Source of the DNA: an uncultured Prevotellaceae bacterium
Lineage (GTDB): Bacteria > Bacteroidota > Bacteroidia > Bacteroidales > Muribaculaceae
Direction: 5' to 3'
NCBI GenBank assembly: GCA_900318865.1
Contig: ONMF01000011.1
Coordinates: forward strand, 1-64,000
DNA length: 64,000 nt
Shown: one piece after another, positions 15,612 through 24,405 of the stretch
Numbering within the stretch: the stretch's first letter is position 1
Layout: every line of letters starts with the position of its first letter
Program-made: the position numbers and the translations under genes
Notes under the pieces: model-generated
The model's input: the letters and a program-made list of their open reading frames with translations, nothing else
Databases searched by the model: none
What the model was told of the DNA's origin: nothing

Positions 15612-17477
15612 ATGAGCATCACTCGATTATTGACGATGTGCCTGCTGCCGGTGCTGTTGCTGCCGGTGGCAAGCCGCGGGGCCACCCCCTTTGAGAACGA
15701 CTATTTCACCTTCGATAATCCGCTGGGCGAGCTGGTGAGCCAGGAGAATTTCGTCCCCGAGGGAATGCGGTGCCGTGCCATGAGCATCGTGGACCGCACC
15801 ATGAAAACCCCGCTTAACCCGCAAGAGCCCGTCAACGTGATTCTGGCGGGCTGGCAAGCACGTGTGGCGGTGTATGTGTTCGACGGCAACGTGTCGGTGA
15901 GCGGCCAGGAGATTGGCCGCGCCTATGCCGAACAGGCGTTCAGCTCGCTGGCCGCCGGTAGCGACAAAATCGATGCCAAGACCCGCCAGACCTGCGTATT
16001 GATGCCGCAGTTCGGCAGCAGTGGCGACCTCATCACGGTGAGCGATATTGAGAAGGTTACCTTCATGGGACATGCCGATGCCTTACATTCCACCTACACC
16101 TTCGACGGCTCCCGCTCGGGCATGTTGCAGGCCCTTGATGTGCCGATGGAAATCAGGTTGAACATTTATTCCTACTACGATGCCGGTGCCGATGCCACCG
16201 TGGTGGCCATTTTCCACCAGCTGGGAGTAGACCGCGACGCGGCCCGGAAAGCCTCGCCCGACGTGCAGATGCAGTCGCTGTTTTTCAAGTTGTTCCAGGG
16301 GCTGGCCGGCCACAGCAACCGCAATGAGCTGTCCACTTGGCTCAAGTCGAGCCGGTGGCAGACGCTCGTGCCGGCTTTTGAGCAATATTTCCACCTCAAG
16401 CCCCGCGGCAAGCGTCCGCCGGGCACCGTCACGGTGAAGCACCGTCAAGGCGGCGTGGTGATTGTGATTGGCATCAACGAGTGGACGGTGCTCATCAACG
16501 AGGAGAACATCGAAAAGAAAATCATTATCGAGGTGATCCAGCCACCGGCCGACGACAATTCCTCCCAAGGCCGGCGAGTGGAATTTGAGGGGACGGGCTA
16601 TCCGGCCGGTGTGGCCGAGAACGACACGGCTGTTTATCTGAACCTGCCTGTGCGCCGTGCCGTGATGAGTGTGAATAAAATCGACGGCGGCATTTACATT
16701 CTTCCTTACAAAGACCCCAAGACGACTGTGAGCGACGTGGAATGCTTGCCCGACGGGCGGCTCACGGCATGGGTGAACGGGCGCGGCTGGGTCGATTATG
16801 TGCGGGACCGCACCCTGTGGGAACCCGAGGACCGCACAGCCACTTTCGGCCTTGTGTGCAACAACCCGAAAAACGGCATGGTCATCTGGAATGCCGATTG
16901 GGTGATTGACGTGGACGCGCAAGGCGAGGAGCGATATGCCTATGAGTGTGGCGAGCCGGCCGAGAAGGTAGCCGTTGACCGTCGTGGGGTCATTTGGATG
17001 GCATCGTCGTCCACGCTGCGCAATGCGCGCGACGGTGTCGTGTCGAATCCTGCCACCGAGTTGGAAATGCGCAGCTACCACACCTTGCTGGCCATCGGCG
17101 AGGCCGAAGTGATGGGCTGCGCGTCGAGTGTCTTTGAGCGTGCCGCCGAGGGGATGAAAAAGGCCGAGGAACTCACTTTCCCCGACTATGGCGCCAACAT
17201 GACCTGCGCCGCCCTTGACTCCCGTGGCGATACATGGGCACTGGATTACGGCAAGGGGTTGTTGCACTACACAGGCATTCCCGACAAAGATAACGAGCCC
17301 GTGACAGCGGTTCCCGACCTGCGATTTGACAGCCGGCGCGGCGACACGCACATCACCTGGTTCTACATCGACCGCTCCGATTGCTTCTGGATGATGCAGA
17401 ACAAGTCGCTGTACTTGTGGCGCCCCGGCGGCCTGACTGGCTACGGCTCGCTGCGCGGCATTGTCACGAGCCGGTAA
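15612..17477 (+). CDS. Secreted protein of unknown function with C-terminal propeller-like blades
   Basis: The 621-residue protein has a signal peptide (LLTMCLLPVLLLPVASRGA). The N-terminal 300 residues are mixed alpha/beta with no recognised motif. The C-terminal half has blade-like repeats with a recurring pattern: VAVDRRGVIWMASSSTL, AALDSRGDTWALDYGKGLLHY and FYIDRSDCFWMMQNKSLYLW. These resemble two-component-regulator-like propeller blades (Reg_prop). It is probably in one operon with the gene at 14400, with a strong terminator right behind. The function is unknown. Confidence 0.75.
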   Translation: MSITRLLTMCLLPVLLLPVASRGATPFENDYFTFDNPLGELVSQENFVPEGMRCRAMSIVDRTMKTPLNPQEPVNVILAGWQARVAVYVFDGNVSVSGQEIGRAYAEQAFSSLAAGSDKIDAKTRQTCVLMPQFGSSGDLITVSDIEKVTFMGHADALHSTYTFDGSRSGMLQALDVPMEIRLNIYSYYDAGADATVVAIFHQLGVDRDAARKASPDVQMQSLFFKLFQGLAGHSNRNELSTWLKSSRWQTLVPAFEQYFHLKPRGKRPPGTVTVKHRQGGVVIVIGINEWTVLINEENIEKKIIIEVIQPPADDNSSQGRRVEFEGTGYPAGVAENDTAVYLNLPVRRAVMSVNKIDGGIYILPYKDPKTTVSDVECLPDGRLTAWVNGRGWVDYVRDRTLWEPEDRTATFGLVCNNPKNGMVIWNADWVIDVDAQGEERYAYECGEPAEKVAVDRRGVIWMASSSTLRNARDGVVSNPATELEMRSYHTLLAIGEAEVMGCASSVFERAAEGMKKAEELTFPDYGANMTCAALDSRGDTWALDYGKGLLHYTGIPDKDNEPVTAVPDLRFDSRRGDTHITWFYIDRSDCFWMMQNKSLYLWRPGGLTGYGSLRGIVTSR

Positions 17478-17502
17478 AGGCCGGGCAGAGAGTCATCACC
17501 AT

Positions 17503-17540
17503 AATTGGGGAGTGCGCTTGGAGCGAATTCCCCAATTTTT
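17503..17540 (+). terminator. Intrinsic terminator after the two propeller-like genes
   Basis: The stem AATTGGGGA/TCCCCAATT is followed directly by a T-run. It separates this pair from the TonB receptor operon, whose predicted -7 box (TACTTTTG, 17569-17576) follows immediately. Confidence 0.8.
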
Positions 17541-17615
17541 ATGATTGCTCGATAATATAAAATGGTAGTACTTTTGCAAGCCCAATGGAAACAGCGGGCT
17601 TACGAAAGTAGAGAA

Positions 17616-18500
17616 ATGAGAATAACTGCATTGTTTTTAGCCATCGTGGTGGCAACGGGCGCCATGGCGCAGCCCGGTGGTTACCGCACGGCCATCGTGC
17701 TGAAGAGCGGGGTGCAAGAGATTGTGCCCGACAGCGTTCTGCACCGCTTCACTGTGTTAAAACGGCCCGCCGGGGGGCATACCGTGGGTGTGGAGTTGAA
17801 CGACGGCTCGGCCCTGGCTTTCTCCACCGCCGACATCGAAGAAATCAACTACGGCCCGCTCTCGGCCTACGAGCGGTGGGCCGGTGACTGGTATCTCGTG
17901 GCAAGCCCCAATGGCGAGGCCAACGAGGCGGGCATCATGATTTCACAGGTGGTGTCGATGCCTGTGCATGCCGTGCTGCCATCGCCCTCGAGTGCCGATT
18001 ACGGCACCTGGATTTACTGCACGGTCGACTCGATTGCCCACCGCAGCGGCCTTCATTACGGTGCCCGCTTCAAACTGCGATACAATGCCGATGCCTCGGG
18101 CCGGCAGGGCACCATAGCCCTTGTCCTCGACGACCGGCAGCCTGTCAATGACAGCGAATATGCCGGCGGCCCCGAAACTTATGCCTACTTTGACAAGAAC
18201 AGCACCTACTACTTCGGCCCGCAAGCCGGTCATGCCGGCGGCGACACCGGGCATCGCTATCAGTACTGGCTGAGCAATAACATCGAGACCGAGAAGCTCG
18301 AAGGCATGGAATTGCCTGTGTCGTGGACCCTGGCCACCGTGGCCGACCCGCAATCGCAGTTCAAGTTTGCGCCCGAGCACCAAATCTACTGGGTGACGGC
18401 TCTCGACATTCCGTTCAGCCACGATGAGAATGACATGGTGGGTGTGGTGGACATCTTTTCCAGCGCTCGCTTCATGCGACGTCCGTGGCCCGACAAGTAA
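17616..18500 (+). CDS. Secreted protein of unknown function, first gene of the TonB receptor operon
   Basis: The 294-residue protein starts at MRITALFLAIVV (ATG 17616), with a signal peptide cut near AMAQ. The region 30-85 (TAIVLKSGVQEIVPDSVLHRFTVL, LNDGSALAFSTADIEEINY) resembles the short 'LKSG...I.dIdsI.F' module found at the start of many Bacteroidales secreted proteins. The rest (WAGDWYLVASPNGE onward) may be a lipocalin-like beta-barrel but matches no family I can name. It lies 35 bases after the end of a TACTTTTG -7 box and 12 bases before the TonB receptor start, so it is first in that operon. Confidence 0.72.
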   Translation: MRITALFLAIVVATGAMAQPGGYRTAIVLKSGVQEIVPDSVLHRFTVLKRPAGGHTVGVELNDGSALAFSTADIEEINYGPLSAYERWAGDWYLVASPNGEANEAGIMISQVVSMPVHAVLPSPSSADYGTWIYCTVDSIAHRSGLHYGARFKLRYNADASGRQGTIALVLDDRQPVNDSEYAGGPETYAYFDKNSTYYFGPQAGHAGGDTGHRYQYWLSNNIETEKLEGMELPVSWTLATVADPQSQFKFAPEHQIYWVTALDIPFSHDENDMVGVVDIFSSARFMRRPWPDK

Positions 18501-18512
18501 TTGCGCTGTGAG

Positions 18513-21488
18513 ATGGTGAAAAGAGCTCTCATAATCGTCCTTTCGCTTGTCGTGGCACAGGCACTGCGTGCTGCCGGCACATCGATTACCGTGCCCGGCG
18601 TGGTTACGTCGACAGCCGATGGCGCGCCCGTAGAGTTCGCCACCATTGTGCTGGGCAGCGATGAGCAGTGGGGCATGACCGACCAGCAAGGACGTTTCGC
18701 GTTGCAAATGTCGCATGGCGGTCGCACCGCCGTCAAGGCCACCTGCGTGGGTTACGAGTCGGCCGAGGCCATGGTGACTGTTGCCCCTGGGATGGACACC
18801 GTGCGGCTGGTGATGCGCCCCAGCAACTTGATGCTGGAGCAGGTGGTGGTCACCGCCCAGCGCAAGAGTGAGCATGCCACCACCAGCTATCTCATCGACA
18901 GTCATGCGCTCAACAATCAGCAGATTATCAACATCGGTGATGTCGGGACCCTGCTTCCCGGCGGGAAAACCGTCAACAGCTCGCTGATGAACGACACTCG
19001 CATGGCCCTGCGCGCCGAGGGCGGCGAAATGGGCAACGCGGCCTTCGGCACGGCTGTGGAGGTGGACGGCCAGCGACTGCAGAACAACGCCGAGGTGGGC
19101 GAGACCGACGGCGTGAGCACGCGCGCCATCAGCACGACCAATGTGGCGAGCATCGAGGTGGTTCCCGGCATCCCATCGGTGGAATACGGTGACTTGAGCA
19201 ACGGCATCGTCAAGGTGAACACCAAGCGAGGCCACACCCCTTGGGAAATCACGCTTTCCACCAATCCGCACACCAAGCAAGTGGCCGTGAGCAAGGGTTT
19301 TGACCTGAGCCGTGGTGTGCTCAACGCCTCGTTGGAGCACACTCGCAGCTACAGTAGCCTGGCATCGCCCCACACCGCCTACCAGCGGAACACTGCCACA
19401 CTGAACTACCGCACGCAGGCCTCGCTTGCCCGCCACCCGCTGCTGGTGAATGTGAACCTGAGCGGCAATGTGGGCGGCTACAACAGCAAGGCCGACCCCG
19501 ACCAGTTTGCCGACACCTACACCCGCATGCGCGACCGCGTGCTGCGCGGTTCGTTGCGTGTGGATTGGAATCCCGGCCAGCGGTGGCTGTCGTCGCTCAT
19601 GTTGCAGGCCGATTTCTCGTTGGCCGACAAGCGCCGCACGAGTCTCTATAACGACAACCGGAGCAGCGCCCAGGCACAGATTCATGCCCTTGAGGCCGGT
19701 TACTACATTTCCACCGACTACGATGCCGACCCCCAGGCTCCTATCATTCTGGGCCCCACCGGCTACTGGATGGTGAAATCCTTCAACGACAACCGGCCGC
19801 GAAGCACACTGCTCAAGCTCAAAGCGCAGTGGAATCAGCAGGGGCAGGCTGTGAAAAACCGTGCCATGGCCGGCGTGGAATGGAGTGCCACCGGTAATGG
19901 CGGCCGGGGCACGTATTATGACGACATGCGTTATGCGCCCACCTGGCGCGAATACCGTTATGACCACCTGCCGTGGATGCACAATGTGGCCGTGTACGGT
20001 GAAGACCGGTTGACGCTGACCACCAACGAGTTGGGTGGTTCACTGCTGCTCACGGCCGGTGCCCGTGCCGACATCACCCACATCGGGCAGTCGGCCTACG
20101 GCACGGTGGCATCGATTTCGCCCCGTTTCAATGCGAAATATGTGTTGTGGGCCGACCGCGAAGGCTGCTGGCTATCGGGCCTTAATGTGCATGCCGGATG
20201 GGGAAAAAGTGTGAAACTGCCTTCGTTCGAGGTGCTCTATCCCGCACCCTCTTATGCCGACCGCTTGGCGTTTGTGCCGCCATCCACTGCCGATAACCGC
20301 GCATTTTATGCCTACAACGTGACTCCGTTCAAGGCCGTGCGCAATCCCGACCTGAAGTGGCAGTATGCCCGCCAGCTCGAAATGGGGTTCGAGGCCACGA
20401 CACGCATCGCCACGGTGTCGGTCTCGGCATTCGTGTCGCGCATCATGCGGCCTTATCTGCGCACGGGCATTTTCACGCCTTATACCTACCGCTTCACGTC
20501 ACAGTCGGCGCTTGAGGGCGATTTTCCCATTCCCCCCGCACGGCGCGACTATTCCATCGACGCGGTCACAGGCCTTGTCACGGTGAGCGACCGCAGTGGC
20601 ATTTCGGCCCCGGTGACCTTGCCGGCAACGGAGCAAAACACATTCAATGTCAATTCCACCTATGTCAACGGCTCTTCCGTGCGCCGATGGGGACTGGACT
20701 GGATAGTGGATTTCAAGCAAATCCCCGCGCTGCGAACAAGTTTCCGCCTGGATGGCTCTTATTATCACTATCGGGGTGAGGACCACACATCCATCGCCTC
20801 GGTTCCCAGCGGCGCCCAGTACATGGCCGACGGCATCACCCCCTATCAATATGTGGGCCATTACAGCGGCACGGTGGCCGGTGGCGGCTCGGCGATAGCC
20901 ACGGTACCTAACGGCTCGGTGACCCGATGCGTGAACAGCAACCTCACCATCGTCACCCATATTCCGTCAATCCGCCTGATTATCAGCCTGCGCATCGAGT
21001 CGACACTGTTCGACACCCGCCGCAGTCTCAGCCGTGGGACGGGCGGTGCACCCCGAGGTTATGTGCTGGCCGATGCCACCGACTATTTCGGCGAGCCTTA
21101 CACCGGTCAAGAACGTGACTGCTATGTGGCCTTGTGGCCCGATTACTACACCACTTGGTCCCAGCCCGACGTGCCGGTGCCCTTCGCCGAGCGTTTCCTG
21201 TGGGCGCGTGACCACGACCGGGCCTTGTTCAACGAATTGTCACAGCTGGTGGTCAAGACCAGTCATCGTTATGACCTGAATCCCGACCGCTTGTCGGCCT
21301 ATGTGTCGGGCAACATTAACATCACCAAGGAGATAGGCGACCATGTGAGCGTGTCGTTTCTGGCCAATAACTTCTGGAATTCGATGGCGCGCATCAAGTC
21401 ATCGCAGACGGGGTTGCGCACCACCATCTATAACGCCGGCTACATACCGCCCTTTTACTACGGGCTGAGTTTGCGGGTGAAATTGTAA
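18513..21488 (+). CDS. TonB-dependent outer-membrane receptor
   Basis: The 991-residue protein starts at MVKRALII (ATG 18513) and has a signal peptide (about 1-24). A carboxypeptidase-regulatory-like domain follows (about 28-110: PVEFATIVLGSDEQWGMTDQQGRFAL). Then come a plug (VVVTAQRKSEHATTSYLI, DVGTLLPGGKTVNSS, IEVVPGIPSVEYGDLSNGIVKVNTKRG) and a 22-strand barrel ending YGLSLRVKL. It imports a large or scarce ligand using TonB energy. There is no SusD gene next to it; instead DUF4876 and DUF6850 genes follow directly, so it belongs to a non-Sus transport locus. The ligand is unknown. Confidence 0.93.
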   Translation: MVKRALIIVLSLVVAQALRAAGTSITVPGVVTSTADGAPVEFATIVLGSDEQWGMTDQQGRFALQMSHGGRTAVKATCVGYESAEAMVTVAPGMDTVRLVMRPSNLMLEQVVVTAQRKSEHATTSYLIDSHALNNQQIINIGDVGTLLPGGKTVNSSLMNDTRMALRAEGGEMGNAAFGTAVEVDGQRLQNNAEVGETDGVSTRAISTTNVASIEVVPGIPSVEYGDLSNGIVKVNTKRGHTPWEITLSTNPHTKQVAVSKGFDLSRGVLNASLEHTRSYSSLASPHTAYQRNTATLNYRTQASLARHPLLVNVNLSGNVGGYNSKADPDQFADTYTRMRDRVLRGSLRVDWNPGQRWLSSLMLQADFSLADKRRTSLYNDNRSSAQAQIHALEAGYYISTDYDADPQAPIILGPTGYWMVKSFNDNRPRSTLLKLKAQWNQQGQAVKNRAMAGVEWSATGNGGRGTYYDDMRYAPTWREYRYDHLPWMHNVAVYGEDRLTLTTNELGGSLLLTAGARADITHIGQSAYGTVASISPRFNAKYVLWADREGCWLSGLNVHAGWGKSVKLPSFEVLYPAPSYADRLAFVPPSTADNRAFYAYNVTPFKAVRNPDLKWQYARQLEMGFEATTRIATVSVSAFVSRIMRPYLRTGIFTPYTYRFTSQSALEGDFPIPPARRDYSIDAVTGLVTVSDRSGISAPVTLPATEQNTFNVNSTYVNGSSVRRWGLDWIVDFKQIPALRTSFRLDGSYYHYRGEDHTSIASVPSGAQYMADGITPYQYVGHYSGTVAGGGSAIATVPNGSVTRCVNSNLTIVTHIPSIRLIISLRIESTLFDTRRSLSRGTGGAPRGYVLADATDYFGEPYTGQERDCYVALWPDYYTTWSQPDVPVPFAERFLWARDHDRALFNELSQLVVKTSHRYDLNPDRLSAYVSGNINITKEIGDHVSVSFLANNFWNSMARIKSSQTGLRTTIYNAGYIPPFYYGLSLRVKL

Positions 21489-21510
21489 CCATGTAAAAAA
21501 ACAGAGAACG

Positions 21511-22740
21511 ATGAAGCATATTGTACATTTATTTTTGATAACCATCCTTCTGGCTTCGGCCGCGTGCAGCGATCACGAGCCCACCGGCTATGAGACCCAG
21601 GAGGTGAAAGTGCAGGTGGGCGGAGAACTCACCGTGCGCGAGGGCATCGAGGTGACGTTGACCGACAGCCGGGGCAGCATCTACCGCCAGCGCACCGATG
21701 CGCAGGGCGTGGCAACCTTTGGCGTGCCCGTGGGGCTGTATCGTGCAGCGGTGTCGTGGATAAGCGCTCCCACCGACGGCTGGCGCAGCATCTACAACGG
21801 CTCGGTGAGCAATGTGGTGGTGCGCAGCGGCGAGGCGGTCACCGTCGACCTTCCGCTGTCGCAGGCCAGCACCAGTGCCATTGTCATTGCCGAGTTGTAC
21901 GTGGGTGGTTGCCAAAAAGACGATGGCTCGGGCTGGTTTCATCGCGATAAGTATGTGATTGTGGCCAATAACAGCGGCGACCGCGTGACCTTGCCCGGCT
22001 TGTGCCTGGGCATCGTGTCGCCCTTCAACAGTTACGGTCTGAACAAGAACTATGATGCCGACGGACACCTGAATTATGAGCATGAAGGCTTTGTGCCGGC
22101 CGCCAGCGCCATCTGGTATTTTCAGGGCGACGAGGTGACCTTTGAGCCGTGGGAACAGCGTGTGATAGCGCTCAACGGCGCCATCAACCACACACTCACC
22201 TACAGCGCCAGCGTCGACCTGTCGAAGGCTGAATATTACTGCACCTACGACATCGAGCGCTACAAGAGCACCAACTATTATCCGTCGCCCTCGCAGGAGA
22301 TTTCCACCAGCCACTATCTGCGCGTGGTGCGCTATGGCGACGAGGTGGAAACGGCCTGGCCCGTGAGCACCAGCTCGCCGGCTTTGTTCATTTTCACTCC
22401 TCCCGCCGGAATGACCGCCGTGGAGTTTGGCACCGATGCCGGCAATGTGTGGTACGACGAGGGCCGGGCGCTGCCGGCGTTCACCTGCCGCAAGGTGCCC
22501 GCCTCGTGTGTGCTCGATGGTGTGGAGGTGTTTTCAAGCGCGTGGGAGGAGAATTACAAGCGCCTGCCGTCGGGTATCGATGTGGGTCACGTCGTCTTCA
22601 CCCCGAGGCTGGGCCACTCACTGGTGCGCCGCGTTGATGAGGCGGCCACCCAGGAGCACGGCCACACCGTGTATCAAGACACCAATAATTCAAGTAACGA
22701 CTTTGTGGAGCGCGACCATGCCTCGCTCCGCGACCGCTAA
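21511..22740 (+). CDS. DUF4876 lipoprotein
   Basis: The 409-residue protein has a lipoprotein signal peptide ending ASAAC (Cys19). An N-terminal carboxypeptidase-regulatory-like Ig domain (VTLTDSRGSIYRQRTDAQGVATFGVPVGLYRAAVSW) is followed by the DUF4876 core (AIVIAELYVGGCQKDDGSGWFHRDKYVIVANNSGD, with an LTD/lamin-tail-like beta fold). It lies 22 bases after the TonB receptor and is followed by DUF6850; I recall these three as neighbours in other Bacteroidales. It probably sits on the outer membrane as a substrate-binding partner of the receptor, in the position a SusD would take; this is inference. Confidence 0.85.
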   Translation: MKHIVHLFLITILLASAACSDHEPTGYETQEVKVQVGGELTVREGIEVTLTDSRGSIYRQRTDAQGVATFGVPVGLYRAAVSWISAPTDGWRSIYNGSVSNVVVRSGEAVTVDLPLSQASTSAIVIAELYVGGCQKDDGSGWFHRDKYVIVANNSGDRVTLPGLCLGIVSPFNSYGLNKNYDADGHLNYEHEGFVPAASAIWYFQGDEVTFEPWEQRVIALNGAINHTLTYSASVDLSKAEYYCTYDIERYKSTNYYPSPSQEISTSHYLRVVRYGDEVETAWPVSTSSPALFIFTPPAGMTAVEFGTDAGNVWYDEGRALPAFTCRKVPASCVLDGVEVFSSAWEENYKRLPSGIDVGHVVFTPRLGHSLVRRVDEAATQEHGHTVYQDTNNSSNDFVERDHASLRDR

Positions 22741-22754
22741 GGCACGCTTGACCC

Positions 22755-24353
22755 ATGAAACGCTCGGTTCTTGTCATCATCATCCTGCTGTCGGTCGGGT
22801 TGCGCGGCGTGGCGCTGTCGTGGCTCGACTATGACATGGTGCTTGCCCCCTGGTCGTGGCTTGCCACCGACAATCCCGCCGCCCTTGTAACCTATCAGCC
22901 TGCCGACAGCTCGCAGCGGCTCGTGGCCGACGCGGCCGTGGGGATGGTCACAGGTCATGGACACCTGGCGCCACTGGAGGCATCGCCCCACGAATGGAAT
23001 GTGAAGGGCACGGCACGGGCGGTGTTCAGGTCGAGCAGCCGGGTGGTGATGCGAGGTGGCATGGACTATCATCACCGCTGGGGCAGTGACGCCTGCGGCT
23101 CGGTGTGGATGGAGCCCGGGCAGATGCCGTTCGACATCGTGGAATACACCGACTCCACCCGCGGCAACATCCGCCAGGAGCGCTATGGACTAAATGGCGC
23201 CGTGGGCGTGTCGGTGGGGCGAGGCCTGAGCCTTGGTGGGCGTTTTGCCTATGCTTCGGGCTCGAGCACCAAGCAAAAGGATCCCCGCCACACCAATTCG
23301 CTGATGGAACTTGATGTGCGTGCCGGAGTCATGTGGCAGCACAGCGGGTGGGTGGTTGGTGCCGCCTATCTGCTGCGCCGTTTCACCGAGGCCGTGCAGT
23401 TCCGCACCTATGGCCGCACCGACCGCACCTATGGCTATCTGGTCGACTTTGGTGCCACTTATGGCCGCAGTGAGACCACCGACGGCAAGGGCTACACGAG
23501 CAGCGACAACGAGAAGCCGTTGCTCGACATGCGGCACGGCCTCGCCATCGAAGCGGGTTACCACCGTGGCATTTACAGCGTGGGCGGCGAGTGGCGCTGG
23601 CACCATCGCACGGGGCACTACGGCGTGCAGTCGCCGTCATTTGTCGACTTTAACAAGCATCACGCCGACCGCTGGTCGCTGGCGGGGTGGTTGCAGCGCA
23701 GCACCGCCGATAACCTGTTCAAGATAAACTTTAACTGGACACATGAAAACTTGCGCGACTATGAGCGCACTTATGCCATCGTCAGCCGAGGGGGGGTGAG
23801 CGACATTGAGTATTTCGACGACCGCCTGTCGGGCAAGCGCCAGTCCTATAGTTATATGGTGGGCCTACAAGCCCATTGGGGCATCGAGCGCAGTTTGGCG
23901 GCATGGCAGGTGCGGGTGCAGATGGATTATAGCAACGACGATGTGACGTCGGTCGTTTATCCATATTACCGCCTGCAACGGGTTCATGCAACGTCGGTCA
24001 GCGCCGATGTGGTGCGCAGTTGGCTGGTGGCCGGCGACCGCGTGTGGTCGCTTGTCGCCGGAGCCTTGTGGTCGCGCGGCGGTGGCACGCCGGCCGCCGA
24101 CTCTACCTTTGGCACCCCCGCCGACGGCAACACGCCGCCCGCCCTTCTGACCGAAACCCTCATGCGCCGCCATGAGTGGCTGGTAGCTCCGCGCCTGGGT
24201 GCGTCGCTGGGGGTACGACATTCTTTCCCCGTGGGCAAGCATGTGAGGATTTATGCCGATGCCCGCTATGGTTACACCCATGCCTGGAACATTGAATATT
24301 GTCGCGGCAATCATCGCCACCGGGCGTCGCTCGCCGTGGGATGCCAGTTTTAA
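22755..24353 (+). CDS. DUF6850-family outer-membrane beta-barrel protein
   Basis: The 532-residue protein has an N-terminal signal peptide. After it, alternating aromatic and hydrophobic strands run to a C-terminal phenylalanine (VGCQF), as expected for an outer-membrane barrel. Typical strands are RVVMRGGMDYHHRWG, AIEAGYHRGIYSVGGEWRW and VRIYADARYGYTHAWN. Partnership with DUF4876 and a TonB receptor supports DUF6850. It is 14 bases after the DUF4876 gene. It could be a second pore or an assembly factor for the surface complex; no experimental role is known to me. Confidence 0.82.
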   Translation: MKRSVLVIIILLSVGLRGVALSWLDYDMVLAPWSWLATDNPAALVTYQPADSSQRLVADAAVGMVTGHGHLAPLEASPHEWNVKGTARAVFRSSSRVVMRGGMDYHHRWGSDACGSVWMEPGQMPFDIVEYTDSTRGNIRQERYGLNGAVGVSVGRGLSLGGRFAYASGSSTKQKDPRHTNSLMELDVRAGVMWQHSGWVVGAAYLLRRFTEAVQFRTYGRTDRTYGYLVDFGATYGRSETTDGKGYTSSDNEKPLLDMRHGLAIEAGYHRGIYSVGGEWRWHHRTGHYGVQSPSFVDFNKHHADRWSLAGWLQRSTADNLFKINFNWTHENLRDYERTYAIVSRGGVSDIEYFDDRLSGKRQSYSYMVGLQAHWGIERSLAAWQVRVQMDYSNDDVTSVVYPYYRLQRVHATSVSADVVRSWLVAGDRVWSLVAGALWSRGGGTPAADSTFGTPADGNTPPALLTETLMRRHEWLVAPRLGASLGVRHSFPVGKHVRIYADARYGYTHAWNIEYCRGNHRHRASLAVGCQF

Positions 24354-24405
24354 CGCTTTCAAAACAATGAAAATACTGAATTATAAACTTTAATAAACAA
24401 AACAA

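Noticed and set aside
16083-17351. Minus-strand open frame of 422 codons opposite the second propeller-like gene
   Set aside because: It has antisense composition only, and no start context or motifs.
17943-19982. Minus-strand open frame of 679 codons opposite the TonB receptor gene
   Set aside because: It is antisense to well-supported coding sequence, has His/Ala/Gly-rich composition without motifs, and arises from GC-rich codon use.
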